The notes below the pieces were generated by a model. The model saw only the letters and a list, made by a program, of their open reading frames with translations, was not told the origin of the DNA and made no database searches. Position numbers and translations under genes: made by a program. From assembly GCF_019320115.1 (NCBI RefSeq), contig NC_089589.1, forward strand, positions 22,344,580 to 22,408,579: a stretch of DNA of 64,000 nucleotides, in the 5' to 3' direction. Within the stretch, counting starts at the first letter, position 1. The number at the start of each line of letters is the position of its first letter. Source of the stretch: Miscanthus floridulus (taxonomy: Eukaryota > Streptophyta > Magnoliopsida > Poales > Poaceae). Shown in pieces: positions 48,101 to 57,775 of the stretch.

Positions 48101-49255
48101 TCAGAAGAGTGAAAGCTAACTCAAAAGCTCAGCTCTAGAGCCATGCACCACGATCTTACTTGAATAGGATCTGTTCTATAAGATCGTACCGCTGCATCCT
48201 TGACTAAACATTATAAACATGTAGAATACGTATATTCTAGCAGCGTAGAATGCGTATTCGAAAGCCAAAACGAATCATCAATTGAAAATAGAAACAAAAA
48301 AAAAGAAAAAATATTGAAAGTCCCGGTAGCAGCGTAGAATGCGAACGAAAATTGAAAGTCCCGCTAGCAGTGTAGAATGCGAACGAATCATCAATTGAAA
48401 ATAGAAAAAAAAGAAAAAGAAAATAGAAACAAAGAAAAGAAAAAAAGAAAACCTTTAGTCCCGGTTGGTAATACGACTAAAGGGCCGGCCCACGTGGCCA
48501 GGCCGGGAGACCTCTTTAGCCCCGGTTGGTATTACCAACCGGGACTAAAGGTGGATCTTTAGTCCCGGGCGAGAAACCGGGACTAAAGGAGGGGCCCTTT
48601 AGTCCCGGATTCGTGCTCCCGGTTGGGAAACCGGGACTGAAGGGGGTTAAGAACCGGGAGTACAGCTCGTTTCTCTACTAGTGGTATTTGGCTTCTCCCG
48701 GGCCAGATGAGCAGCGAAGGCTCCAATACGGAGACCTTTAATTGCTGCTTCGATTGCCACATCTTCTGGGACGTTTGGTGCCTTCGCTTTGAGCTACACG
48801 AATGTTTGAAAATAATCCCTCAGGGCCTCACCTTGATTTTGCTTGCACTGGAAGAGGTCCATTGAGGTTAAGGATTCCGTGCTGAACCCTTTGAAGTTGG
48901 CTATGATCTTGTTGCGGAGGTCCTCCCATGAGTATACCGAACTTGGTCTCAGCATAGAGTACCATGCCAATGCATCACCTTCGGCTGCAATAACGAATGA
49001 CTTGGCTAGGACAGTGTCATTCCCCCCTACGGAGGCTATGGCTGCCTCAAAACTCATGATGAATTGGCGCGAGTCTGACCTTCCGTTAAACTTGGGCAGG
49101 GTGATGGGTTTGTAAGATGGGGGCCAAGGTGAGCTTTGTATTCCTTCGGATAGTGAAGATTTTGAATCTATGGTTCTGTGGACTGTAGGTGAGGTGAAAG
49201 GCGCGTTGAAGGTTGGTTGGGCGGCCATTCGTGGCGAAGGGTTTGGTCTGTTGTG
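45108..49255 (-). mobile_element. Ty3/gypsy retrotransposon body, decayed and truncated
   Basis: Read on the minus strand: a gag core at 49228-48690 (KFNGRSDSRQFI... DALAWYSMLRPSSVYSWEDLR), a zinc-knuckle-like CFFHGENKWHITRDCPH near 46810-46760, a protease region with several stops (about 46350-45830), a linker region at 45815-45552, and the start of reverse transcriptase at 45311-45108 (CIDFIDLNKACRKDPFP...LLDCFSGYH). Everything after that (catalytic YXDD, RNase H, integrase) is missing, and no LTRs were found. It is interrupted at 47140-48683 by a CACTA miniature. Many stops and shifts show that it is old. In intact relatives this polyprotein drives retrotransposition. Confidence 0.85.
47140..48683. 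mobile_element. Non-autonomous CACTA inside gypsy gag
   Basis: The 1544-bp element has perfect 17-bp inverted termini CACTAGTAGAGAAACGA and a 3-bp duplication GTA (47137-47139 and 48684-48686). Removing it with one GTA joins the gag frame without a shift. The subterminal zones are packed with CTTTAGTCCCGGTTGG and its inverse, giving many near-perfect hairpins. The middle (about 47500-47880) is a run of TTGCCGTGCTTTACTTG repeats. No coding sequence. Confidence 0.93.
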
Positions 49256-49735
49256 GCATCTGCACCTTGATTTGCAGCGGGGGCAGATAATGCTCTGTGT
49301 CCTGCAGTTCCTTGGTCTGTTGTGGTCTTGTGGGAGTAGAGCAAAATGCCTGGCCGGGACGGGCTAGTTGTTGCATTTATGATAGAGATGCCGAATTGTT
49401 AGATTTGCGATTCATGTATGTATAATAGTATATATAAACGAGTACACAAGTTTGGACGCAGAGCTAGCTAGGCATGTAAAATTAAATGTAGAGAAATACT
49501 GCGTCATGGGAACAACGTACCTGTTGAGAGATGGCTGGATGGAACTGGAAGTACGTTGGACCAAGTGCCGGCGTGGTTTGTGGAACGGCGCCTGCTGGCT
49601 ATCAGTTGCAAGGTTGGAGATGGCCAGATCCGGCCTCGGTGCAGTCGTCGGAATCTTGGCATCTCTGTTCTTCTCTGCCGCATTGATCCCATCACGTCGC
49701 ATTGATCACAGTGTCACATTAATTCGAGCTTTACA
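49256..49735. repeat. NBS-LRR 5'-flank fragment beyond the gypsy body
   Basis: Shares GCACCTTGATTTGCAGCGGG with 13551 and 29162. It shares TCAGTTCCTTGGTCTGTTGT-type and ATGCCGAATTGTTAGATTTG segments with 43095-43205, and the GAGTACACAAGTTTG segment with 43229. It suggests the gypsy element entered a tandemly duplicated flank. Confidence 0.6.
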
Positions 49736-50249
49736 TTGAACACTGTGCTCTGTATCGTGAACCTGTTGCTATGTGCCGTGAACCCAGCTAGCCAGCCAGT
49801 CACAGATTCACAGTGTGAGGACAGCTTACCCCGCAAACCCAGCCACGCGTCCCGAGGTAGGGGGGCGCATGCAGCAGCCGCACGCCGCAGTCCGTAGTCC
49901 GCCTCGCGGCCGTGTCTGCCGCACCCATCACGTCGCATTGATCCCAGCGGCCGCTCTCTGTTCTTCTCTACCGCGCCGTGATGGATCGGTGGCGTGGCAG
50001 ACCCTGCCACGTCACCGGTTAGCGTCCCGGTCGTCGCCACGTCAGCCCTCTCGCCGTGCCACTATGCATGGCGCGACACAGGCATTTCGCCGCGCCATGG
50101 CAATAGGCGCGGCCAAAAGTGTTAGATTTGGAAATAAAAAACAAACAGTGTTAGATTTAAAATTAGTTAAAAAAAGTGTTAAAATTAAAAAAAAATCTCC
50201 CCCGACAAGGCTATGTATGGGTAGTGGATCATGTATGTCTACAGAAATG
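49736..50249. other. GC-rich then A-rich spacer, nothing recognised
   Basis: Contains short repeats GTGTTAGATTT(A/G) (about 50118-50155) and a CGCGCCATGG-rich portion. No supported gene. Confidence 0.4.
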
Positions 50250-50388
50250 CAGCCCGTTCGGTTGACCGGTTCGTATCGTTGCTGATTCGTGAAGAAGTAC
50301 TGTTGGCTGATTTGTGTGAGAGAAAAATACTGTTCCGGCTGGAAATTTACGATCGTTTACGACAAGCCACAGCCAAACGAACAGGCTG
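50250..50388. mobile_element. Short MITE (139 bp)
   Basis: The left end CAGCCCGTTCGGTTG and right end CCAAACGAACAGGCTG are imperfect inverted repeats, and the type recurs widely in grasses. A possible ATG duplication flanks it but is not decisive. Confidence 0.6.
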
Positions 50389-50684
50389 ATGGAGTTGAGG
50401 GCTTCTATTGGATTATATGTAAAAAAACCAGACCATCAAAAGTAAGGGGACCCCACGAATCTAAAGTAGGGGCCTTGGTTTGTGGGCTTCTGTTGAAGTT
50501 GGTCACCTATCTTAATTGATTCACAAAGGCGCGGCTACTGCCTCTATAAATTGATGATTTGTAGAGACAATGGCCGTAGGTGCTTGCTAGTATAAATGAT
50601 TAATAGCGGCTGACATTTATCTGGTTCTTGTGTCACTATTTTCTCCCAAAACCTTTTTTTTATACTGTGGCCTGCGGTGGCCCT
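50389..50684. other. Spacer before CACTA-3
   Basis: Nothing recognised. Confidence 0.4.
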
Positions 50685-51140
50685 CACTACTGGATTCAGG
50701 TTCTTTGTCGAGTGCCTGAGGCACTCGGCAAAGCCTTTGCTGAGTGTGGCACTCGGCAAAGAACACACGGCAAAAAATTGATCGGCAAAGTCCTCTTTGC
50801 CGAGAGCCCCAGGGGCACTCGGCAAAGAAAAGCGACCGTCACGGCGCCGGCCCCGTTGACGGTCGCTTTGCCGAGTGCCAACCCTGCAGGCACTCGGCAA
50901 AGATTTTTAATTTTTTTTTAAAAAAAATTCTTTGCCGAGTGTCCTCTATCCGGCCCTCGGCAAAGATGTTTTATTTTTTTTTTCTAAAAATTCTTTGCCG
51001 AGTGCCCCTTGGCCGGCGCTCGGAAAAGTTTGAATTTTTTTTTAAAAAAATTCTTTGCCGAGTGCCCTCTGGCCGGCACTCGGCAAAGTTTGAATTTTTT
51101 TTAAAAAAAATTCTTTGCCGAGTACCATGGTCATGGCACT
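50685..51140 (-). repeat. CACTA-3 3' terminus and subterminal array
   Basis: Paired TTTGCCGAGTGCC / GGCACTCGGCAAAG units with A/T-run spacers, in the same head-to-head plan as CACTA-1 but with A instead of G in the sixth position of the GCCG(A/G)GTGC core. Confidence 0.88.
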
Positions 51141-51159
51141 CGGCAAAGCTGGAAAAATG

Positions 51160-52711
51160 GTTTTCCACCCATGCTTCTTGCCTTGCCCCGCCCTCATGAC
51201 GGCCTCTCCATCGAAGTCCTGGGTGCTCGGATCGTGGTTTGGCCCATGGAGCGACCTCGCCACCTCAGTGTACTCACTGATGCGGGAGTGGATGCTCGGG
51301 TTCGTGTATGCCTCGGGCGGGTCCTCCAGGTTGAAGGAGACGTCGACGTCGCCTTGCCCTTGTGGGCCATACACCATGCCTGGAAGTCCGAGCAAGCCTG
51401 GCCACTATGTGACGCCAACTGCGAGAAAGACAGCACGATGATTAGAAATCAGGCAGAACTGAGCGTCACAATAGATAAATGAATTCGCGTACCCATGCTT
51501 GTTTGTATCCGGCGAGGCTGTGGCTGCCTTGATGGTGTGCTGGACCTTGCATCTGCAAACGACGGTCCCGGGCATTCCTGTGCATCTTGAGGTACTCCTC
51601 CGTGAACCACCTCTCCACCATCATCGCCCAGCACTCGGGTACGCTTGGCACCACCAGGGAATCATCTACACGTCATCAAGTATTGGACATATAAGAAGAT
51701 CAAATTAAACCAACTTAATGTCAAAACGAATCAATATTGATGTTCTTCATTTACCTCAAGGTACTGCTCCCGGGTCAGCTGCATCTCTCTTGCGTCTTTC
51801 TTAGTTTTCCTCTCCCCAAGCTTCGACCCGTAGTAGGTTACGATGGCCTGGATGCGCATCTCGTGATGCATGTCGGTGACGAGTTTTTTACAGGCTTTGG
51901 TAGTCACTTGCTCCGCCCTGGCCTCAAATCCCTCCTCGCATCTGTAATAAGTCTGCATACAAAAGCGATGTATCCATTCATTATTTCAAGAAAAGTCCAA
52001 TGAATGCGACGTATTGAGCAATGTTGTGCGAGGGAGACTTACCCAAAACTCTGCCTTCACCCGCACCGCCTTGTTGGGGTACTCCGCATCGAGGGCGACT
52101 GACGTAGTGGTCAAACGAGTAGGCCAGCTCCGTCTTCGATGCGTACGTGACAATGCCGGGGAAGTGTTGCCTGCATAGAAGACCCAGGATGCCGTTGACT
52201 AGCCGTGCGCTACCACCCGACACAACCACCCAGTTCCTGCACAAGTGATTAAGAAAAATTATTAGTTTTTTTTCATCATATCATATGAAGTAGTGGTGAT
52301 AACATATAAAGTTACTTACTTTTGCCCTTCGGGGCGAATCACTGGGCGTTGGTGAGGAAGCGGAACCTGTGGGAGGCTCACGGGACCTCGCAAGTAGACA
52401 CTCGAAGAGGAGTCGGAGGAAGCGGAACCCGTGCCTGCCGCCTCTAACTCGTCGTCCTCGTGCGGCCCCTCCTCCTCGTCCGTCTGCCGAACTAGCTCCT
52501 CGTCCAACTCGTCCACGGGCGCCACCTCCTCCTCCAGCTCCTCCTCACGCGGCGTGGGAGGAGACGGCCCCCTCCTACGGCTGGCGGTCCTCCTCCTCCT
52601 CATGTCCGATCCCTCCGCCGCCCCCTCCGCCTCCTCCTGCAGCCGGCGTGGTCTTTGGTAAATCGAGTTCACGGACCTATGACGGTCACCCCGCCATCTT
52701 TGTTCAATCAC
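51160..52711 (-). pseudogene. tnpA-like gene of CACTA-3, C-terminally truncated
   Basis: GT/AG-bounded exons on the minus strand: 52711-52320, 52236-52043, 51952-51755, 51665-51493, and 51418 to about 51160. The first exon has a basic R/RRR segment followed by a long acidic E/D run. The second holds NWVVVSGGSARLVNGILG. The third has YRCEEGFEARAEQ...MHHEMR, the fourth ERWFTEEYLK and YKQAWVREF, the fifth PEAYTNPSIHSRISEY and GQGKKHG. The third to fifth align with exons of CACTA-1. The protein then runs into the 3' array, losing the coiled-coil end seen in CACTA-1. In the family it is the subterminal-repeat-binding partner of Tnp2. Exons upstream of 52711 are not identified. Confidence 0.75.
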
Positions 52712-52858
52712 CTGCAATAAAAAAGAAAAACAAGACGTAATTAGAAATAGGTGCAAAAATGAACAAAACATAATTACAAAAAACATAGTAATACATGTAT
52801 TAGAAATATATGCAAAAATGAACAAAACATAATTACAAAAAACATAGTATTACATGTA

Positions 52859-53430
52859 TTAGAAATAATCTTTATGATTGAGATTAGCTGGATCATATGT
52901 CTCGTCATCACTATCAACATTGTCCAACTCATCAACACTATCCGAAGGAGGAATGTTGTCTTCATTGTCATTGCCTAAACGTAATCGCTCAAGCATTTGT
53001 ATGTCCTTCAGATTTCGCACCTCGTCTCCAGCGTCCTCGTCATCATCCCTTTCATTGTCTACTTCCATTCCTATCTCTTCGGTTAAGTCTATGTCAAACC
53101 TCCCTTGAAGCCCCTCTTCTTGACAGAACTCTCCATCATATGTGTTTGGGTTGAAGTTGTAATCTTCATCGTTTGGGACAGGTAGTTTACCGTGTGGCGA
53201 TACCTTGTGCACAATAGACCAACCCTTAAGATGCTCGGTGTCTTTGCACGCGTATGACGTATAATAAACCTGGACGGCCTGTTGAGCCACAATGTAGACA
53301 TCTTTTCCTGGATAGACGGAATCCTGTCGAATCTCGACTAGCCCAAGCTTAGGGGTCCGTCTCGTTACTCCAGGATAAAACCAGTGGCATTTGAATATGA
53401 CAGGAGTAAGAGGTTTGGAACCATAGAATG
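52859..53430 (-). pseudogene. tnp2 C-terminal fragment (DUF4216-like)
   Basis: About 190 residues from FYGSKPLTPVIFKCHWFYPG to the stop at 52859. They contain the YYTSYACKD block and a long acidic tail (DERDDDEDAGDE-like), typical of the last domain of plant Tnp2 proteins. It is fused directly, with an open frame, to the end of the NAC sequence at about 53430. All of the catalytic Tnp2 core is absent. Confidence 0.8.
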
Positions 53431-54588
53431 ACCGTCGTACTGCACCATGCTCGCCAGGAACGGCGAGGCGGAGGCCGCCAGGGCAACGTGATCCGTGGCG
53501 GCGGCAGAGGGGAGGAGGCAGGGTGGTGGGGTCAGGAAGTGGCCCTCCAGCGCGTTGGAGAAGCAGGTCACGTGTGGCGCCGGTGTCGGTGCCGTTGGCG
53601 TCAGCTCGATGGACGCCGCCGCCACCGCCACTGGAAGTGACATGTTGGCGCCGCTGCCGCCGGACACGTCCATCAGCGGGGGCAGCGCGCAAGCGGCGAA
53701 GTCGTCCGCCATGGACATGGACGGCCCCACGACGTCCTCCATCCCCATGCAAGCGACCGATGATGACCTCTTGCTGCTGGCCACTGACGGCGGCTCGATG
53801 CTCTTCTTGAACACCCTGCACAGCACCCAGTCGTCCTGCGAAGCATGCAGCCAAGACACATAGAGATGAACGAGGTTAGACGGATCCACACGCCACTCGC
53901 TCGCTCAACCAACCGATGGATGGATGGATCGATCGGTGACATGCATGCGCAAGCAACAAAAGCTAGCACCTTTGACGCGCCAGCTCTGACCGACGCCGAC
54001 GGCATGAGGCTGCTGCTGCTGGCGGCGGCGGCGGCGGCGGCGTGCTTGCCGTGGAGGCGGTACTCGTGCATGACCCAGCCGGTCTTGCCACCCCTGGGGG
54101 CCCTCCCCATGTAGAAGACGAGCGTCTTCTTCAAGCCGACGAGGGCCTTGCCCCTGAAGATCTCCCTGTCCTTGCCCGTCGCCTTCCAGTAGCCGGACTC
54201 GGTGGCCCGGTTCGTCCGCAGCCCCGTCGGGTACTTGCGGTCCTTGACGCAGAAGAAGTACCACTCCTTCTCCCCCATCGTCGCCCGATCTGCACACCAC
54301 CATACATGGCGCGCGCGTGTGACGACGTCGTCCTTCGTTAATGAAGGACGAATAACCTTAAATTTGATAGGACTCATCATTTGCTAGTAGATCTTACATG
54401 GCAGGTCCCATGCATGGCTCGCACTTGTTGAGGTCGGCCACGCCAACGGCGCGCGGGGCGAAGCGGGGGTCGGCGGCCTTCCTGGCAAGGTAGTGCGTGA
54501 TGAGCTCCTCGTCGGTGGGGTGGAATCGGAATCCAGGCGGCAGCTCCATGGCCTCCTCCTGCTGGTGATGGTGCACGTCGTGCTCCAT
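53431..54588 (-). pseudogene. NAC-domain transcription factor gene captured in CACTA-3
   Basis: Three exons with good splice borders: 54588-54398, 54289-53970, and 53835 to about 53431. NAC subdomains are all present: A ([19 protein letters not shown]), B ([11 protein letters not shown]...DLP), C ([15 protein letters not shown]...[13 protein letters not shown]), D ([21 protein letters not shown]...HEYRLHG) and E ([12 protein letters not shown]). A ~120-residue variable tail follows, cut off at the junction with tnp2. In exon 1 the codons after NKCEP contain CATGCATG where the conserved WDLP needs CATG, a 4-bp tandem gain that shifts the frame to an early stop. Both introns are kept, so capture was from genomic DNA, not mRNA. 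The NAC type is close to the NAM/CUC group by eye; I do not assign an ortholog. Family proteins bind DNA in the nucleus. This copy most likely cannot. Confidence 0.9.
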
Positions 54589-55060
54589 CTCCTGCCTGGC
54601 TACTGAGCTAAGGATCGCCGTCGTCTAAGCCTGCTTTTGATCACTGCTTGCAACTAAACCTGAGACTGAGACGCAAAAACACACAGAATTAAACAGTACT
54701 CTTCACTCGTCAGCTAGCATAATTAAACAACGACTTGACAAGATTATTTGGTACTGCAAGAAAATCAGGCAAAATCAATTGTGGACCTAGCCAGCTACAT
54801 GAATGAACCAAATTAAACAATCAACAACGCTGAATCGATCGATGCAGCTAATACATGGAGATCGAACACATAATAAAGAAACAGCAGGGCAAGTTGGCGC
54901 CAAGGCCAACCTTGTTGGCGCCAAAAGCCATCAGGATGATAGTTCGTAGATTTCTTCAATTCTTCCATAGTAGTCGAGTACATCAGTGTCGGGCGTAACA
55001 ACTCCGCTGTTTGTGGTTTGTAAGCATCGTATGTGACAACGTGCACGAAATCTTCTGAAA
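54589..55060. other. NAC 5' UTR and junction with CACTA-3 5' DNA
   Basis: The first ~200 bp upstream of the NAC start look like its native leader. An inverted motif GGCGCCAA-GGCCAACCTTG-TTGGCGCC lies at about 54896-54927. The exact junction cannot be placed without the donor locus. Confidence 0.4.
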
Positions 55061-55959
55061 TTTTTATCATAGCCTCCACATACGATATCACGACATCTCA
55101 ACAAGTTTCATGATTTTCGGACTTCGTTTGCTTTTTATAGAATTTAAAAACACTTCGCACGGCAAGTTCGCGGTCATGTTTCGTGAACGAGATAGTCCGA
55201 AATTTTGGGTCCGTTCCTGGATACGGCCTCACACTACACTCAGTAACATGACTATCATTTTTCGAATCATTAAATTCCATTATTCGTACCACGTGCAGTT
55301 CAAATTTATATTTTTCTGAAAAAATTCAAGTAAACGAAATAAAGTAACTAAATATATCAAAAAGCCACAAAAAATTCCCAAATTCTAACGAGGAGTTCCT
55401 AGTACTTAAAAAGGGCTGCACAAAAAAATTGGAGGCCAAAAACAAAAAAAAACTTTGCCGAGCGCCGGGGCATGGCACTTGGCAAAGGGGGTCTTTGCCG
55501 AGTGCCAAGAATAAGGCGCTCGGCAAAGAGGGTTTTTGAATTTTTTTTAGAAATTTTCTCTTTGCCGAGTGCCTTCACAGGGGCACTCGGCAAAGGTATT
55601 TCAGAAAAAAAAGTAATTTTTTAATTCCTCTCTTTGCCGAGTGCCGAATCAGTGGACACTCGGCAAAGACATTTCAAAAAAAAATATTGAATATTTGCCG
55701 AGCGCCGTGTCAGGGGCACTCGGCAAAGTATTTTCCAAAAAAAAAAATCTTTGCCGAGTGCCTTAACAGCAGGCACTCGGCAAAGAAGGACGTGGCCGAA
55801 CACCGTTACGCGGGGCAGCCTATGCCGAGTGCCGCGCTTTTGCCAAGAGCCTGGCACTCGGCAAAGAAGTCCTTTGCCGAGTGCCCTTTTTTGCCGAGTG
55901 CAATTCTTTGCCGAGTGCCCGATTTTTGACACTCGGCAAAGGCCCTGTTTCCAGTAGTG
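55061..55959 (-). repeat. CACTA-3 5' region, arrays and terminus
   Basis: 55070-55330 is related to 1823-2100 of CACTA-1 (shared CATGATTTTCGGAC-type and ATACGGCCTCA segments). 55450-55959 holds about eight paired TTTGCCGAGTGCC units and the terminus. Confidence 0.85.
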
Positions 55960-57775
55960 CCTGCCCATAAATATATCTATACGAGAAACTAAGTTTGAAA
56001 GAGATATAAGATGTGGACAATAGGAGAGAGAAGATAAATGATTAGACCAAAATCTATCTTGAAGAAACCTTGAATATAATTACTTTGTGTAGTGTGTATA
56101 TAACTTATCAAATACTAGTTAAAAACCATCTTATATTTTTAGGTTGAGTTTGCCAAAATAATGTCAGTTCAGAAACAAAACCTACCAAAAAGGCTAGGTA
56201 CCAGTTATTTGTACTCGGTTATCAGAGAGGATCATCCAGACACAGAGATCGTTGGGTTCTGCAAGTCTGGCATGCCTGGATGCCTTTACCGATTGGATCA
56301 TCTGGCAGTGCGAATTGAAAAGACGGTGTCGGAGCTTCAACTACTGTGCCCTCCCTAGTTTAATCTACCTGTGCCCTGCGTGCCTCCGAGGGCGATAATA
56401 AACAAAAAAAGATTCCTCCATGGAAGTTCAACTCTCTTCATGCCATGCCGAATATAACGAAGGACAAGAAGCTAAGGTCGTCGATGGTAAACTAAATACA
56501 TAATCAACTCATCGATCGGCTGGCGCGCTGTCATCGCGCTGGCGACGTATGGCATATGCGAGTGTCATGCTTGTTGGCGGGCGAAATTTAATGAGACGCC
56601 GGACGACCTGCTTGGAGTCATGGAGTGTCACGTGGCCGTTTATTGTACACCGATGATCGCATGTTCATTGGCGGACTCCGGAGATGGAAGAAGAAGATGA
56701 CGCCGTTGCTTGGCTGGGAATGATCTGTGAAAGGGCGTTGGAACTTAGAAGTCAACTGATGATATATGTATGTGGTATATACCATTCCTTAGATGCCCTT
56801 ACACAGACTGGATCACCATCATGATTGGGTAGTGCTATTTTAAAATAGGCAATTTTTGCTAAATAATCAGGATGGCCAGACGCGTGTTGACGCGTCGAAC
56901 CCTTGTATGCGAAGTGAATGAAGACGCGTCTGTGATTAGCTTTTCTTACGTAGTGTCTGTCTGTCGCGAGAGAAGCTGATGATGCAGAAGAAAAAGACGC
57001 AGTCATGGACTCATGGTAAATTTAGCTAGTGTGTTTGTTTCACTGCTAATCAGGTTTCAAGAACATCAAAGAATGAGATGTATTTTTGTCCTCATCCGAT
57101 GCACAGTGCGACTCGCAGGTCTCAATCAAGAACACATACTGTAGGCACAACCAGCAAAATTAGTTGTAGTACAACCCCAGATCGACCACCCAAACGCCCA
57201 AATCCATATTCAGCTACACTCGTGATGACGTTTCCTTTTGCTGTTGCAGCCGCCCATATGTCGTCTGATAACCAATATACGCTGCATACCCGACTGCTTC
57301 CATCCACTGCTCTGACAAGGAGGCGACGCCCATGGCTTCATTGCAGTGCAGACATGCCCCACGCAACCAGGCGACCACATGACGATAAGAATTGCACCTG
57401 CACGCGTTGATCAATTCTGGTTTACTGCATGAAACAAAGAGCAATGTACGAGTAGCTGTTTCAAGTGATCCTTGAGGATCACTTGAAACGGCACATGGAG
57501 TGAAGAAATTTAGCGGAAAGCACTAACTAGCGAGGGCAAAGTTACCTGAATCGTGAACAGAGGGGAAGGCGTTTGTCAGCATGCGCACGTCGTCCTACCA
57601 GCATTTCGTCTTCAATCGGACATGTTTGACAGTAAGCAAACAATGCACGTGCCAAGCAGCCTGAGGATGAGAGATTTAATTTTTTTTTCAACAGGAGGAA
57701 GCTAAAAGAACAGAGTCTCTGATAATAAAAGTTATTTTAGACGGAGCTGCTGAGTTAATTTTTACCTTGACCAAT
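55960..57775. other. 3' side of NBS-LRR copy 4
   Basis: No gene is securely recognised. Short open frames at 56161-56358 and 57214-57444 resemble nothing I know. Part of this stretch may hold 3' exons or UTR of copy 4: a possible donor on the minus strand at about 57543-57550 suggests a small exon. A strong palindrome lies at 57458-57489. Confidence 0.4.
57458..57489. repeat. Perfect 14-bp inverted repeat with 4-nt loop
   Basis: GTTTCAAGTGATCC, loop TTGA, then its exact complement. Stands alone in otherwise ordinary DNA. Confidence 0.9.

Larger units (their letters stand above)
50685..55959 (-). mobile_element. CACTA-3 transposon carrying a captured NAC gene
   Basis: The 5275-bp element has termini CACTACTGGATTCAGG at 50685 and ...CTGTTTCCAGTAGTG ending 55959, flanked by a 3-bp duplication CCT (50682-50684 and 55960-55962). 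Its own genes run on the minus strand. From its 5' end (right side): TTTGCCGAGTGCC arrays, AT-rich 5' DNA shared with CACTA-1, then a NAC transcription-factor gene in place of the front and middle of tnp2, then the tnp2 C-terminus, most of tnpA, and the 3' array. It is thus a gene-carrying, non-autonomous CACTA. Confidence 0.95.

Noticed and set aside
47140..48683. Regularly spaced inverted repeats considered as a CRISPR-like array
   Set aside because: Plant nuclear context, perfect CACTA termini and target duplication; the units are palindromic subterminal repeats without unique spacers.
50544..51199. Open frames through the CACTA-3 array
   Set aside because: Same reason: repeated LCRV / TRQR peptides come from the subterminal motif.
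53495..54341. Plus-strand frames over the NAC gene
   Set aside because: Shadows of the GC-rich NAC exons in other frames; the minus-strand NAC motifs and splice sites are decisive.
56161..56358. 65-residue frame downstream of CACTA-3
   Set aside because: Short, without motifs or visible paralog; could be chance. Left as intergenic.
57078..57444. Overlapping frames on both strands near the palindrome
   Set aside because: Neither strand shows a family motif; possible 3' exon of copy 4 but unsupported.
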